Source: Nonomuraea sp. MG754425 | GTDB taxonomy: Bacteria > Actinomycetota > Actinomycetes > Streptosporangiales > Streptosporangiaceae | Direction: 5' to 3' | DNA length: 34,902 nucleotides | Assembly: GCF_021699195.1 (NCBI RefSeq) | Contig: NZ_SSXE01000143.1 | Coordinates: 1 to 34,902 of the forward strand | In this document: piece by piece, positions 23,023 to 30,500 of the stretch | Position numbering within the stretch: the first letter of the stretch is position 1 | Layout: every line of letters begins with the position of its first letter | Made by a program: the position numbers and the translations under genes | Notes under the pieces: model-generated | What the model was told of the DNA's origin: nothing | The model's input: the letters and a program-made list of their open reading frames with translations, nothing else | Databases searched by the model: none

Positions 23023-24326
23023 CGCTGGTAACGCTCCAACACCTTGTCGCCGTCCTCCACGAGCTTTGCCGCCACCTGGTCGATGGTGATCTTATTGGCG
23101 AAGTACTCCTGGAGGGCCGGCGTGGCGACCTTGCTCTTCCACTCGTCGAACCCGTTGACCTTCAGGAACGGCGCCACGACCAGGTTCTTGGCGGAGGCGG
23201 TGGCCACGTCCCAGCCGTTCTCCTCAGTGGTCATCGCCGGGTCGGCGGCGGCCGTCTGGGAGGTCGGCAGCAGCCAGTCGCCCTTGGCGAGCTTGGCCTG
23301 GTTCGCGCCGTTCAGGAAGAACGAGATGAACTTCATGGCCTCGTCCGGGTGCTTGCTGTCCTGCGCGACCGACAGCGTCTGCGAGACGGCCCCCTGCTGG
23401 GCGCTGGTGCCCTTGGGCGCGGGCAGCGTGACCCACTCGAACCCGTCGGGCGCCTGCTCGACGACCTGCTGGCGCAGGTAGACGCCGGCCGGCAGGAGCG
23501 CGAACTTGCCCTGGTAGAAGGCCGGCAGCGGGTCGGCGGTGCCCTGGCCGAGCGCGGCCGGGTCGGCGGACTTGTCCTTGTAGAGCTGGTCGTGGATGCG
23601 CTGGAGCACCTCGCGCTCCTCGGGGCCGACCTTGACGGTGGTCTTGCCGTCGGCGGTCTGGAAGAACGTGCCGCCGAAGTTGAGCGCGAGGTTGAGCGTC
23701 TTGTTGACGGGCGACTTCATCGGCCAGGCCACGCCGAACGTGCCGCCCTTGGTCATCTTCTTGGCGGCCTCGGAGAACTCGTCCCAGGTCCACGGCTCGT
23801 CCGCGGTGGGGACACGTGCCCCCGACGCGTCGAGCAGCTTCTTGTTGGCGATGATGACCTGCGACTCCTGGAGGAAGGGCACGCCGTACACGCCCTGGGC
23901 GCCCTTGCCGTCGTCGAAGGTGACGGTGTCCCAGGCGGCCTGCGGGATGTCGCCCTTGAGCTCGGCGGGCACCTTGTCCTTCAGGTCGAGCAGGTAGCCG
24001 TCGGAGGCGAAGCCGGACAGCGCGGGCGAGTCGTTGTGGATGACGTCCGGCGCGGTGCCGCCGGCGAACTGGGTGACGAGCTGGTCGTTGACGTTGTCCC
24101 AGCTACCCTGCACGTAGGTGACCTGGATGCCGGGGTTGGCCTTGTTCCACTCCTCCACGAGCTGCTTGTTGGCGGCGACGGACTCCTTCTGCCACGCCAG
24201 GCTGAGGAAATCGATCTTGACCGGCTCGTTGGAGGAGGACGCCGACCCGCCGTCGCCGCCTCCCCCGCCGCACGCGGCGGTGAGCGTGAGAATCGCCGCC
24301 GCCGCCAGAGCGGACCTGAAACGCAT
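23019..24326 (-). CDS. CUT1-type sugar ABC transporter solute-binding lipoprotein
   Basis: 435 residues with a lipoprotein signal: basic start MRFRSALA, hydrophobic core and lipobox LTAAC with Cys19, followed by a Gly/Ser linker. The mature part is a family 1 (maltose-type) binding protein: KIDFLSLAWQKE, LVEEWNKANPGIQVTYVQG, FAGGTAPDVI, GVPFLQESQVIIANKKLLD and DEPWTWDEFSEAAKK. CUT1 proteins usually bind di-/oligosaccharides, glycosides or polyol phosphates rather than free pentose, which would use CUT2. AGGAGG is perfectly spaced (5 nt) before ATG 24326. It is the third structural gene after two permeases; more commonly the binding protein comes first. Confidence 0.95.
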   Translation of the reverse strand: MRFRSALAAAAILTLTAACGGGGGDGGSASSSNEPVKIDFLSLAWQKESVAANKQLVEEWNKANPGIQVTYVQGSWDNVNDQLVTQFAGGTAPDVIHNDSPALSGFASDGYLLDLKDKVPAELKGDIPQAAWDTVTFDDGKGAQGVYGVPFLQESQVIIANKKLLDASGARVPTADEPWTWDEFSEAAKKMTKGGTFGVAWPMKSPVNKTLNLALNFGGTFFQTADGKTTVKVGPEEREVLQRIHDQLYKDKSADPAALGQGTADPLPAFYQGKFALLPAGVYLRQQVVEQAPDGFEWVTLPAPKGTSAQQGAVSQTLSVAQDSKHPDEAMKFISFFLNGANQAKLAKGDWLLPTSQTAAADPAMTTEENGWDVATASAKNLVVAPFLKVNGFDEWKSKVATPALQEYFANKITIDQVAAKLVEDGDKVLERYQR

Positions 24327-24338
24327 ATGAGCCTCCTA

Positions 24339-25157
24339 CTAGCCCTTCACGGCGCCGGCCATCAGGCCGGACTTCAGTCGCCGCTGAATGATTGCGAAGA
24401 AGATCAGGCTCGGGATCGTCGCCATCAGCGACGCCGCCGCCAGCGGCCCGAGCCTGGCCACCCCCTCCGGGCCGGTGAACCTCACCAGCGTGAGCGGGAG
24501 CGTCATGACCTCGGGGTCCTGGAGGATCACGAGCGCGAACATGAACTCGTTCCAGGACGAGATGAACGAGAACAGCAGGGTGGCCACCACGCCGGGCGCG
24601 AGCAGCGGGGCGACCACGGTCACGATCGAGCGCACCCGGCCCGCGCCGTCCACGGCCGCCGCCTCCTCCAGTTCGGGCGGCACCGCGCGCACGTACCCCT
24701 GCAGCATCCACAGCGCGAACGGCAGCGTGAACGTCACGTGCACGACGACCAGCCCCGGCAGCGTGTTCACCAGATCCAGGTCACGCAGGATCATGAAGAG
24801 CGGAATGATGATCAGGATGAACGGGAACACCTGGCTGACCAGGACCCAGCCGATCGCGATCTTGTTGACCAGGCCCCGGTAGCGCGCCATGGCGTACGCG
24901 GCGGGCAGCGAGATCACCACCGTGATCACGCTCGCGAACAGCGCCACGACGAGGCTGCGCACCGAGGCGCCGACCAGGTCCTGCTCGCCGAACGCGTCGG
25001 TGAAGTTGGCCAGCGTGGGCTCGCGCGGGATCCACGTCGGCTCGGTCAGCGCCATCTCCTGGGGCGTCTTCAGCGCCGTGGACAGCAGCCACAGCAGCGG
25101 GAAGGCCAGGAAGGCGACGTACGCCAGCAGCGCGACGTACTGCGGAACGCGTCTCAC
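24339..25157 (-). CDS. CUT1 sugar ABC transporter permease (MalG type)
   Basis: 272 residues from GTG 25157, overlapping the previous permease stop (GTGA). Six transmembrane segments can be drawn. The cytoplasmic EAA loop reads EEAAAVDGAGRVRSIVTVV followed by APLLAPG, matching the E-A-A-x-x-D-G-A-x9-I-x-x-P consensus of the MalG group. The start VRRVPQYVALLAYVAFLAFPLLWLL and ALKTPQEM are also MalG-like. It pairs with the permease encoded just upstream. No ATPase gene is present in the operon, so a shared MsiK-type ATPase is likely. Confidence 0.94.
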   Translation of the reverse strand: MRRVPQYVALLAYVAFLAFPLLWLLSTALKTPQEMALTEPTWIPREPTLANFTDAFGEQDLVGASVRSLVVALFASVITVVISLPAAYAMARYRGLVNKIAIGWVLVSQVFPFILIIIPLFMILRDLDLVNTLPGLVVVHVTFTLPFALWMLQGYVRAVPPELEEAAAVDGAGRVRSIVTVVAPLLAPGVVATLLFSFISSWNEFMFALVILQDPEVMTLPLTLVRFTGPEGVARLGPLAAASLMATIPSLIFFAIIQRRLKSGLMAGAVKG

Positions 25158-26068
25158 TTGGCCTCCCTCATCTGCCGCCACAGGTACAGCCCGAGCACCG
25201 CGAGCACGACGATCGCCATGGCGAGGCCGAGCATCGAGGCGTAGCCGGCCATCCGGTACCTGAACGCCTCCTCATAGGCGAACAACATCGGCAGCCGCGT
25301 GCGCCCGCCCGGCCCACCCTGGGTGAGCACGTAGACCAGGCCGAACTGGTTGATGTTCCACACGAAGTCGAGCGAGGTGATCGCCACGATGATCGGGCGG
25401 AGCTGCGGCAGCGTGATGCTCCAGAACCGCCGCCAGGTGCCCGCGCCGTCCATCTCGCCGGCCTCGTACAACTCCTTGGGGACGTTCTGCAGGCCCGCGA
25501 GCAGCACCACCGTGGTCTGCGGCATGCCCGCCCAGATGCCGACCACGATGATCGCGGGCAGCGCGAGCGAGAAGTCGGCCAGCCAGTTGACCTCGGTGCC
25601 GAGCAGGTCGTTCAGCAGGCCCGCGTCGGGGTGATAGACGAGCTTCCACATCAGGCCGATGACCACGGGCGGCATCGCCCACGGCACCACCGACAGCACC
25701 CTGGCCAGGCCGCTGAAGCGCAGCTTCTGGTTGAGCAGCAGCGCCAGGCCGAGCGCGGCCAGGAACTGCAGCACGGTCACGGAGACCGCCCAGATGGCCC
25801 CGATCTGGAACGACGACCAGAACTCGTCGTCGGTCAGCAGGCGGCCGAAGTTCTCCAGGCCCACGAAGCTGGTCTCGTGGACGCGGGTGTTGCGGGCGTC
25901 GGTGAAGGCCAGGCCGATGCCGTACAGCAGCGGGCCGACGCTGAACAGCAGCACCGGCACCAACGCCGGCAGCATCAGCACCCACATCTCCCGCGTCTGG
26001 CGCGAGATCCCGCGGCGCCGGGCCCGTGGCCTTCGCGGCGGCGCCGGTCGCGTCGCGGTCGCCGTCAC
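25154..26068 (-). CDS. CUT1 sugar ABC transporter permease (MalF type)
   Basis: 304 residues from GTG 26068, overlapping the lacI stop (GTGA). A basic, proline-rich N-terminus (TRPAPPRRPRARRRG) precedes the first membrane helix MWVLMLPALVPVLLFSVGP. LLYGIGLAFTDARNT follows, as in MalF-type permeases. The EAA loop is YEAGEMDGAGTWRRFWSITL followed by PQLRPI. There are six predicted helices. It forms the heterodimeric channel with the next gene product. Confidence 0.94.
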   Translation of the reverse strand: MTATATRPAPPRRPRARRRGISRQTREMWVLMLPALVPVLLFSVGPLLYGIGLAFTDARNTRVHETSFVGLENFGRLLTDDEFWSSFQIGAIWAVSVTVLQFLAALGLALLLNQKLRFSGLARVLSVVPWAMPPVVIGLMWKLVYHPDAGLLNDLLGTEVNWLADFSLALPAIIVVGIWAGMPQTTVVLLAGLQNVPKELYEAGEMDGAGTWRRFWSITLPQLRPIIVAITSLDFVWNINQFGLVYVLTQGGPGGRTRLPMLFAYEEAFRYRMAGYASMLGLAMAIVVLAVLGLYLWRQMREAK

Positions 26069-27120
26069 TTCCCGCCCTCCTCTCTGTGGTGGTGCACGTA
26101 CTCCGGGCCCGCGGCTTCGAAGCCGGCCGTGGAGGCCCGTACGACGAGCCGGGGCGGCACGGTGACCACCCTGGGCTCGCCGCCGCCGCCCTGGAGCCGT
26201 TCGAGCAGCAGTTCGGCGGCGGCCTTGCCGCGCTCGGCCGAGCCGAGCGAGACGCTGGTCAGCGACGGCCACGAGGCGGCGGCGAGGTCGGTGTCGTCCA
26301 TGCCGACCACGGCCACGTCCTCGGGCACCCGGCGGCCGGCCGCGCGCAGCACGTCGAGGGCGCCGAGCGCGATCAGGTCGTTGGCGCACATCAGCGCGTC
26401 CACGTCGGGGACCCGCTCCAGCAGGTCGGCCACCGCGCGCGCCCCGTCGGGGCGGTAGAAGTCGCCGATGCGCACGAGCGCCTCGTCGTGCCGCAGGCCG
26501 AGGTCGCCGAGGGCCTCGCGGTAGGCGGCGCCCCGGGCGGCGCCGGGCACGGTGTCGACCGGGCCGTTGATCATCGCGATGCGGCGGCGGCCGAGGGTGT
26601 GGAGGTGGTCGATCGCCAGCCGCACGCCGGTGTGGGAGTCGGCGCGCACGTTGTCCACGCGTGTCCCCTCGGGCACCGAGCCGATGATCACGACGGGGGC
26701 CCTGGCCGCGGCGAGCATCTCGAGGTGGGTCTCGGTGACGCGCAGGGGGCTCATGATGAGGCCGTCCACGTACCGTTCGCCCAGGCTGTGCAGCACGTCG
26801 ATCTCGTCGGCCGCGACGGCGTCGGTCGAGTGCAGGACGAGCCGGTACCCGGCGGCCTTGAGCACCGGCTGGATCTGGCGGAGCATGGCCAGGTAGGCGG
26901 GGTTGCCGACGTCGGCCATGGCGAAGGCGACCTGGTGCGTGCGCCGCGACTTGAGCGACCTGGCCACGGCGTTGCGCACGTAGCCGAGTTCGTCGGCGGC
27001 GGCCATCACCTTGCGCTCGGTCTCCTGCCGGGTCGGCAGGCCGTTCAGGACCCGCGAGACGGAGGCAATCGAGACACCCGCGCGCTCGGCGATCGTGTTG
27101 ATCGTGGGTCCGTCGGCCAA
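26065..27120 (-). CDS. LacI-family transcriptional regulator of the ribosyl operon
   Basis: 351 residues from TTG 27120, with AAGGA about six bases upstream. The HTH (7-28) reads TINTIAERAGVSIASVSRVL, and the hinge helix follows (ARSLKSRR). The periplasmic-binding-like core carries VGNPAYLAMLRQIQ, DGLIMSP, VVIIGSVPEGTRVDNVRADS, ALMCANDLIALGALDVLRA and VVGMDDTDLAAA. It is the first gene of the operon that it presumably represses, sitting directly behind two GTAAACGTTTAC palindromes. The inducer is expected to be the imported ribosyl compound or a breakdown product. Confidence 0.94.
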   Translation of the reverse strand: MADGPTINTIAERAGVSIASVSRVLNGLPTRQETERKVMAAADELGYVRNAVARSLKSRRTHQVAFAMADVGNPAYLAMLRQIQPVLKAAGYRLVLHSTDAVAADEIDVLHSLGERYVDGLIMSPLRVTETHLEMLAAARAPVVIIGSVPEGTRVDNVRADSHTGVRLAIDHLHTLGRRRIAMINGPVDTVPGAARGAAYREALGDLGLRHDEALVRIGDFYRPDGARAVADLLERVPDVDALMCANDLIALGALDVLRAAGRRVPEDVAVVGMDDTDLAAASWPSLTSVSLGSAERGKAAAELLLERLQGGGGEPRVVTVPPRLVVRASTAGFEAAGPEYVHHHREEGGK

Positions 27121-27138
27121 GGCTGTCCTTCCATCGGG

Positions 27139-27152
27139 CGTAAACGTTTACG
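27139..27152. promoter_or_regulatory. LacI-type operator 1
   Basis: CGTAAACGTTTACG is a perfect 14-bp palindrome with the central CG typical of LacI/CcpA-type operators. It lies 19 bp upstream of the regulator start, between promoter and gene. Confidence 0.85.
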
Positions 27153-27162
27153 GCATGTCGCC

Positions 27163-27176
27163 TGTAAACGTTTACG
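27163..27176. promoter_or_regulatory. LacI-type operator 2
   Basis: TGTAAACGTTTACG shares the 12-bp core GTAAACGTTTAC with operator 1. The two centres are 24 bp apart, a little over two helical turns. It lies just downstream of the predicted -10 element, so binding would block initiation or early elongation. Confidence 0.85.
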
Positions 27177-27186
27177 GATGGGGGAC

Positions 27187-27215
27187 ATGAAACCTGGGCG
27201 TAACGTGCAGGTCAA
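27187..27215 (-). promoter_or_regulatory. Predicted promoter of the ribosyl operon
   Basis: Reading leftward, TTGACC (27215-27210) and TTTCAT (27192-27187) are separated by exactly 17 bases. The -35 matches five of six consensus bases and the -10 four of six. Transcription would start near 27180, immediately before both operators. Confidence 0.55.
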
Positions 27216-27334
27216 GTCACGATCGCATAACACCAGGTCAGGGCCCATTCTGGCAAATCCCCGGCGCGCCGCCACCTTACCTCCGGCCCATCACCGCCCC
27301 TGCTCCCGGCGCGCCGCCACCCCGGCCGGAGCCG

Positions 27335-27359
27335 CGCCCGCTCACGTCCCGAGCGGGCG
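27335..27359 (-). terminator. Hairpin after the MFS gene, with tandem 12-mer
   Basis: CGCCCGCTC and GAGCGGGCG form a 9-bp stem with a 7-base loop, 40-64 bases downstream of the MFS stop. The right arm is part of a 12-base tandem repeat GAGCGGGCGGGC (27351-27374), which could allow two alternative stems. It is probably the end of the MFS transcript and insulates it from the lacI operon. Confidence 0.55.
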
Positions 27360-27398
27360 GGCGAGCGGGCGGGCGGGGCCGGAGGAGCCGGACGGCCG

Positions 27399-28640
27399 TC
27401 AGTCGCGGACGGGCTCGGGCTCCGCCCCGGGCACCGGCGCCGGAACCGACAGCCGCAGCAGCGAGCGGATGGCCGGCGAGCCCGCGAGCGTCACCACGGC
27501 GGCCAGCGCAGCCGGGATGAACAGCGCCACCGGCAGCGACGCGTGCTCGGCCACGAACCCGAGCACCGCGGGCCCGAGCAGCAGCCCGCTGTAGCCGAAC
27601 GCCGTCACCATGGCCAGCGCCCGGCCGACCCGGCCGCCGGCCGCCCCCACGGCGCTGAACAGCACCGGCACGACCGTGGCCAGCCCCACCCCGGCCAGCG
27701 CCCAGCCGGTCCACGCGCACGCCACCCGCAGCGGCTGCCCCACCACGGGCGACAGGAGCACCAGCGCGTACCCGGCGGTGGCGAACAGCCCGGCGAGCTG
27801 GATCGTGCGCTCGGAGCCGAGCCGCCCCCTGATCGGGTCGCCCAGCAGCCGCACGGTCGTCATGGCCACCGAGAAGATCGTGTACGCCAGCGGCGCCATG
27901 GCCGGGTCGGTCTCCAGCACCCAGCGCGCGTGCAGCGCGGCCCAGTCGATGGCCGCCCCCTCGCTGAGGTGCCCGGCGAACGCGGCGAGCCCCAGCAGCG
28001 CGATGAGCCCCCAGCGCAGCGTGGCGCCGCCGCCGTCGGGCCCGCCGGAGGTGGTGCCGGGCTCGTGCGCGGGCGGGTCGGGCAGCAGCAGCCAGGCCGC
28101 GGGCAGGTACAGGAACGGCACCACGAGCGCCGCCGCGATCAGCAGCCACTGCGCGTCCAGACCGCCCTGGAGGGCGAGCGAGGTGATCCCGCCGCCGGCC
28201 GCGCCGCCCAGGCTCCACACGCCGTGGAAGGCCGAGATGATCGGCCGCCCGTAGCGCCGCTCGACCTCGACGGAGTGGGCGTTCATGGCGACCTCGGTCA
28301 CCCCCAGCCCCATCCCGAACAGCACCGCGAGCGCCGCCAGCGACCCGTACGAGGGCGCGAGCGCGGGCCCGAGCAGCACCACCGCCGAGAACGGCCCGGC
28401 GAACCAGCACACCCGCCGGCTCGACCACCGGTCCACCAGCGGCCCCGCCGCCAGCATCGACACCAGGGCCCCGCCGGAGATCAGCAGCAGGACGCTGCCC
28501 AGCCGCCCCGGCCCGAGGTCGAGCCGGTCGTTCAGCGACGGCAGCCCCGCCGCCCACAACCCCATGACGAAACCGGCCAAGAAGAAGAATCCGAAAACCC
28601 CGATACGGGCGCGTCTGGCATCAATTGGGCTTTTGTTCAC
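27399..28640 (-). CDS. MFS transporter
   Basis: 413 residues from GTG 28640, with about 12 hydrophobic segments. MFS hallmarks include GLWAAGLPSLNDRL after helix 1 and the loop 2-3 segment GPLVDRWSSRRV (the G-x-x-x-D-R-x-x-x-R motif). The segment GVTEVAMNAHSVEVERRYGR is typical of the group annotated as MFS sugar or drug exporters next to ROK regulators. FHGVWSLGGAAGGG and a central hydrophilic linker (PPAHEPGTTSGG...) fit. The substrate is unknown; the ROK neighbour argues for a sugar. The mRNA is probably leaderless, as only 16 bp separate its start from the upstream GTG of the ROK gene (22 bp from the preferred GTG 28663). Confidence 0.9.
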   Translation of the reverse strand: MNKSPIDARRARIGVFGFFFLAGFVMGLWAAGLPSLNDRLDLGPGRLGSVLLLISGGALVSMLAAGPLVDRWSSRRVCWFAGPFSAVVLLGPALAPSYGSLAALAVLFGMGLGVTEVAMNAHSVEVERRYGRPIISAFHGVWSLGGAAGGGITSLALQGGLDAQWLLIAAALVVPFLYLPAAWLLLPDPPAHEPGTTSGGPDGGGATLRWGLIALLGLAAFAGHLSEGAAIDWAALHARWVLETDPAMAPLAYTIFSVAMTTVRLLGDPIRGRLGSERTIQLAGLFATAGYALVLLSPVVGQPLRVACAWTGWALAGVGLATVVPVLFSAVGAAGGRVGRALAMVTAFGYSGLLLGPAVLGFVAEHASLPVALFIPAALAAVVTLAGSPAIRSLLRLSVPAPVPGAEPEPVRD

Positions 28641-28668
28641 GGCAAGAGCATAAGCTGTGATCGTGAAC
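28635..28668. promoter_or_regulatory. Mirrored starts and overlapping divergent promoters of MFS and ROK genes
   Basis: GTTCAC (28635-28640) and GTGAAC (28663-28668) are exact inverted copies, so each gene begins GTG-AAC. Between them, rightward CATAAG (28649-28654) is a -10-like element 8 bases before GTG 28663. Leftward TATGCT (28652-28647) is one 6 bases before GTG 28640. The two -10 elements overlap. This suggests two leaderless divergent transcripts controlled as a unit, with the inverted repeat as a possible ROK operator. Confidence 0.5.
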
Positions 28669-29898
28669 GGAGCCACTACGAGCGGGGAGCTTCGCGCGCA
28701 CAACCGGGTCAGGCTGCTGCGCGCCGTGCACGACTGCGGGGCCACCCGCACGAGGTCGCAGCTCACCAGGGAACTGAAGCTGGCACGGGGCACGGCCTCG
28801 GTGCTGGTCGCCGGCCTGGCCGAGGACGCGCTGCTGCACGAGGAGCCGGCCCCCGGACCCGCGCGGGGACGGCCGACGCAGGTGCCCGGCCCGCACCCGC
28901 GCGGACCGGTCGCGCTGGCCGCGGACATCCGCGAGGACGCCTGGGAGCTGGCGGCGTGCGAGCTGGGCGGCCGCGTCACGGTGCTCGGGGTACGCCCCCA
29001 CGACGGCACGCCGCAGGACGCGCTCGGGCCGCTGGGCGAGGCCGTCGCCGGGCACGCCCGCCGCCTCGGTCCCCGGCTGATCGGCGTCGGAGTGGCGCTC
29101 GCGGGGCCGATCCGGCACGGCGGCCTGGTGGACATCGGCCACCTGGGCTGGCGCTCGGTGGACGTCCCCGCCCTGCTGGGACTGGCGGACGCCGAGCCGC
29201 CGCTCGCCGTGGGCAACGACACCGCGCTGGCCGCCCTGGCCGAGGCCCGGCGCGGCCGGCTGCGCGGCGTACGGGTCGGCGTGCACCTGCACGTGGACTT
29301 CGACCTGGGCGGCGTGCTGGTCCTGGACGGCCGCGCGGTCCCCGGGGCGAGCGGCACCGGCGCCGAGTTCGGCCACATGCCCCTGGGCGGGAGCACCCGC
29401 CGCTGCCCGTGCGGAGCCGCCGGCTGCTGGGCCATGGACGTCGGCGCGAACGCCCTGCTCCGCCACGTCGGCCTGGCCTACGGCGGCGGCAGGGGCCGGG
29501 CGCAGGCCGAGCGGGTGCTGGCCACGAGCGAGGAGGCGGTCACCGCGAACGCCACGGCACTGGGGCGGGGCATCGCCGCCCTCGTGAACGCCCACGACCC
29601 CGAGGTGGTGATCCTGTCAGGACACGGCGTGGAGCTGCGCGAACGCGCCGCCGGGGCGCTGATGGCGGCCTGCGGGCCGGGCCTGATGGCCATCCGCCGC
29701 GACCACCCGCCCAGGATCGAGGCGTCGGCGCTCGGCTGGCGCGGCTCGCTCCTGGGGGCGATGGAGTCGGTCTTCGACGCCTTCCTCACGACCGAAGGTC
29801 TTGAACTCTGGCGTAAAAACCACCCTGACCAGGCCCGCGACACGCCCGACCGGCAAAGTGTGATGCATTCCACCCTGGCCGGGGAAAGCGCGCCATAA
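28663..29898 (+). CDS. ROK-family transcriptional regulator/sugar kinase homologue
   Basis: 411 residues from GTG 28663; GTG 28657 is an in-frame alternative. An N-terminal winged helix (RAHNRVRLLRAVHDCGATRT...LARGTASVLVAGLAED) precedes a ROK domain. The ROK domain has GVGVALAGPI, the catalytic-type VGNDTALAALAE, and the zinc-loop region GAEFGHMPLGG...CPCGAAGCWAMDVG. ROK zinc loops are normally G-H-x9-C-x-C-G-x-x-G-C-x-E. Here the spacing from His is changed and the final Glu is Ala. It probably represses the divergent MFS gene in response to a sugar. Its C-terminal 30 residues are hydrophilic and non-conserved. Confidence 0.9.
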   Translation: MNGATTSGELRAHNRVRLLRAVHDCGATRTRSQLTRELKLARGTASVLVAGLAEDALLHEEPAPGPARGRPTQVPGPHPRGPVALAADIREDAWELAACELGGRVTVLGVRPHDGTPQDALGPLGEAVAGHARRLGPRLIGVGVALAGPIRHGGLVDIGHLGWRSVDVPALLGLADAEPPLAVGNDTALAALAEARRGRLRGVRVGVHLHVDFDLGGVLVLDGRAVPGASGTGAEFGHMPLGGSTRRCPCGAAGCWAMDVGANALLRHVGLAYGGGRGRAQAERVLATSEEAVTANATALGRGIAALVNAHDPEVVILSGHGVELRERAAGALMAACGPGLMAIRRDHPPRIEASALGWRGSLLGAMESVFDAFLTTEGLELWRKNHPDQARDTPDRQSVMHSTLAGESAP

Positions 29899-30500
29899 CA
29901 CCTCCGCCGCGCAGCTCACATACGTGATCTTGCAGGTCCCCGCGGGGGACGGCACACATGGAAGGGTCCAAGGCGGCGACCGGCCCGGCCCGGGGGAAGA
30001 TCGCGTGCATTCCGAACTCGCGCTCCGCATGACACAAGCGACTCCGAAGCAGGCGTTCCGGGAGGGCGCGGCGATCTCCGCAGCGGTCGCGGACGAGGCA
30101 GGGAATCCGGTGTCTTCGCAGCGTATGGCGGGTGCGGAGATCCCGGGGCCGGCGCTCCCGCAGGGCGGGGCGGACACCCCCGCGGGCCCACGCCCGAGCT
30201 CCCCGCGCCGACCTCCCCGGGAGGGGACCCGCGGGGCTGGACGGAGGCCGGTTCCGGGTGCTCCGGAGCCGGCGTCCCCCTCCGGCGGGGCTACGGTGGG
30301 GGACGGCGCGTGGTCGGTGGCATCGGGGGCGGCACCAGCACGATCACGCAGGACATGGCGGGCACGCAGGCGGGCGCGTCAGCGTGGGCCGCACGCTGAG
30401 CGGGCGCTTTCCGCAACACGAACCGCTGGTATCCGCCATGATTAGCCACTGCACCACGGGTGACCACACCCGAACGTCAATCCCCTAGGAGAGAACAGAG
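29899..30500. other. 600-bp stretch without a convincing gene
   Basis: Open frames exist on both strands here, but none has a good start site and none resembles a protein family. Their composition is Arg/Pro/Gly-rich, as expected from GC-rich noncoding DNA. GTCCCC/GGGGAC (29936-29950, 3-base loop) could end the ROK transcript. CGGGTG-ACCA-CACCCG (30457-30472) lies 28 bases before the mIHF start and could be an operator or leader hairpin. The remainder holds nothing I recognise. Confidence 0.6.

Noticed and set aside
24339..26068. CUT2 (ribose-type) transporter
   Set aside because: Permeases have the MalF/MalG EAA loop and the binding protein is a family 1 lipoprotein; no RbsA-like double ATPase is present.
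17722..27120. Toxin-antitoxin or anti-phage system based on ADP-ribosylation
   Set aside because: ARH proteins can be antitoxins or immunity factors, but no ADP-ribosyltransferase toxin is present, and the transporter and ribokinase point to catabolism.
28641..29435. Upstream extension of the MFS frame
   Set aside because: Antisense to the ROK gene; the MFS fold starts at the first helix after GTG 28640.
29786..30037. Leftward 83-codon frame overlapping the end of the ROK gene
   Set aside because: No ribosome-binding site and antisense to the ROK C-terminus; composition fits chance.
29924..30445. Open frame of 173 codons upstream of mihF
   Set aside because: Arg/Pro/Gly-rich low-complexity translation, no ribosome-binding site and no family resemblance; opposite-strand frames of equal quality overlap it.
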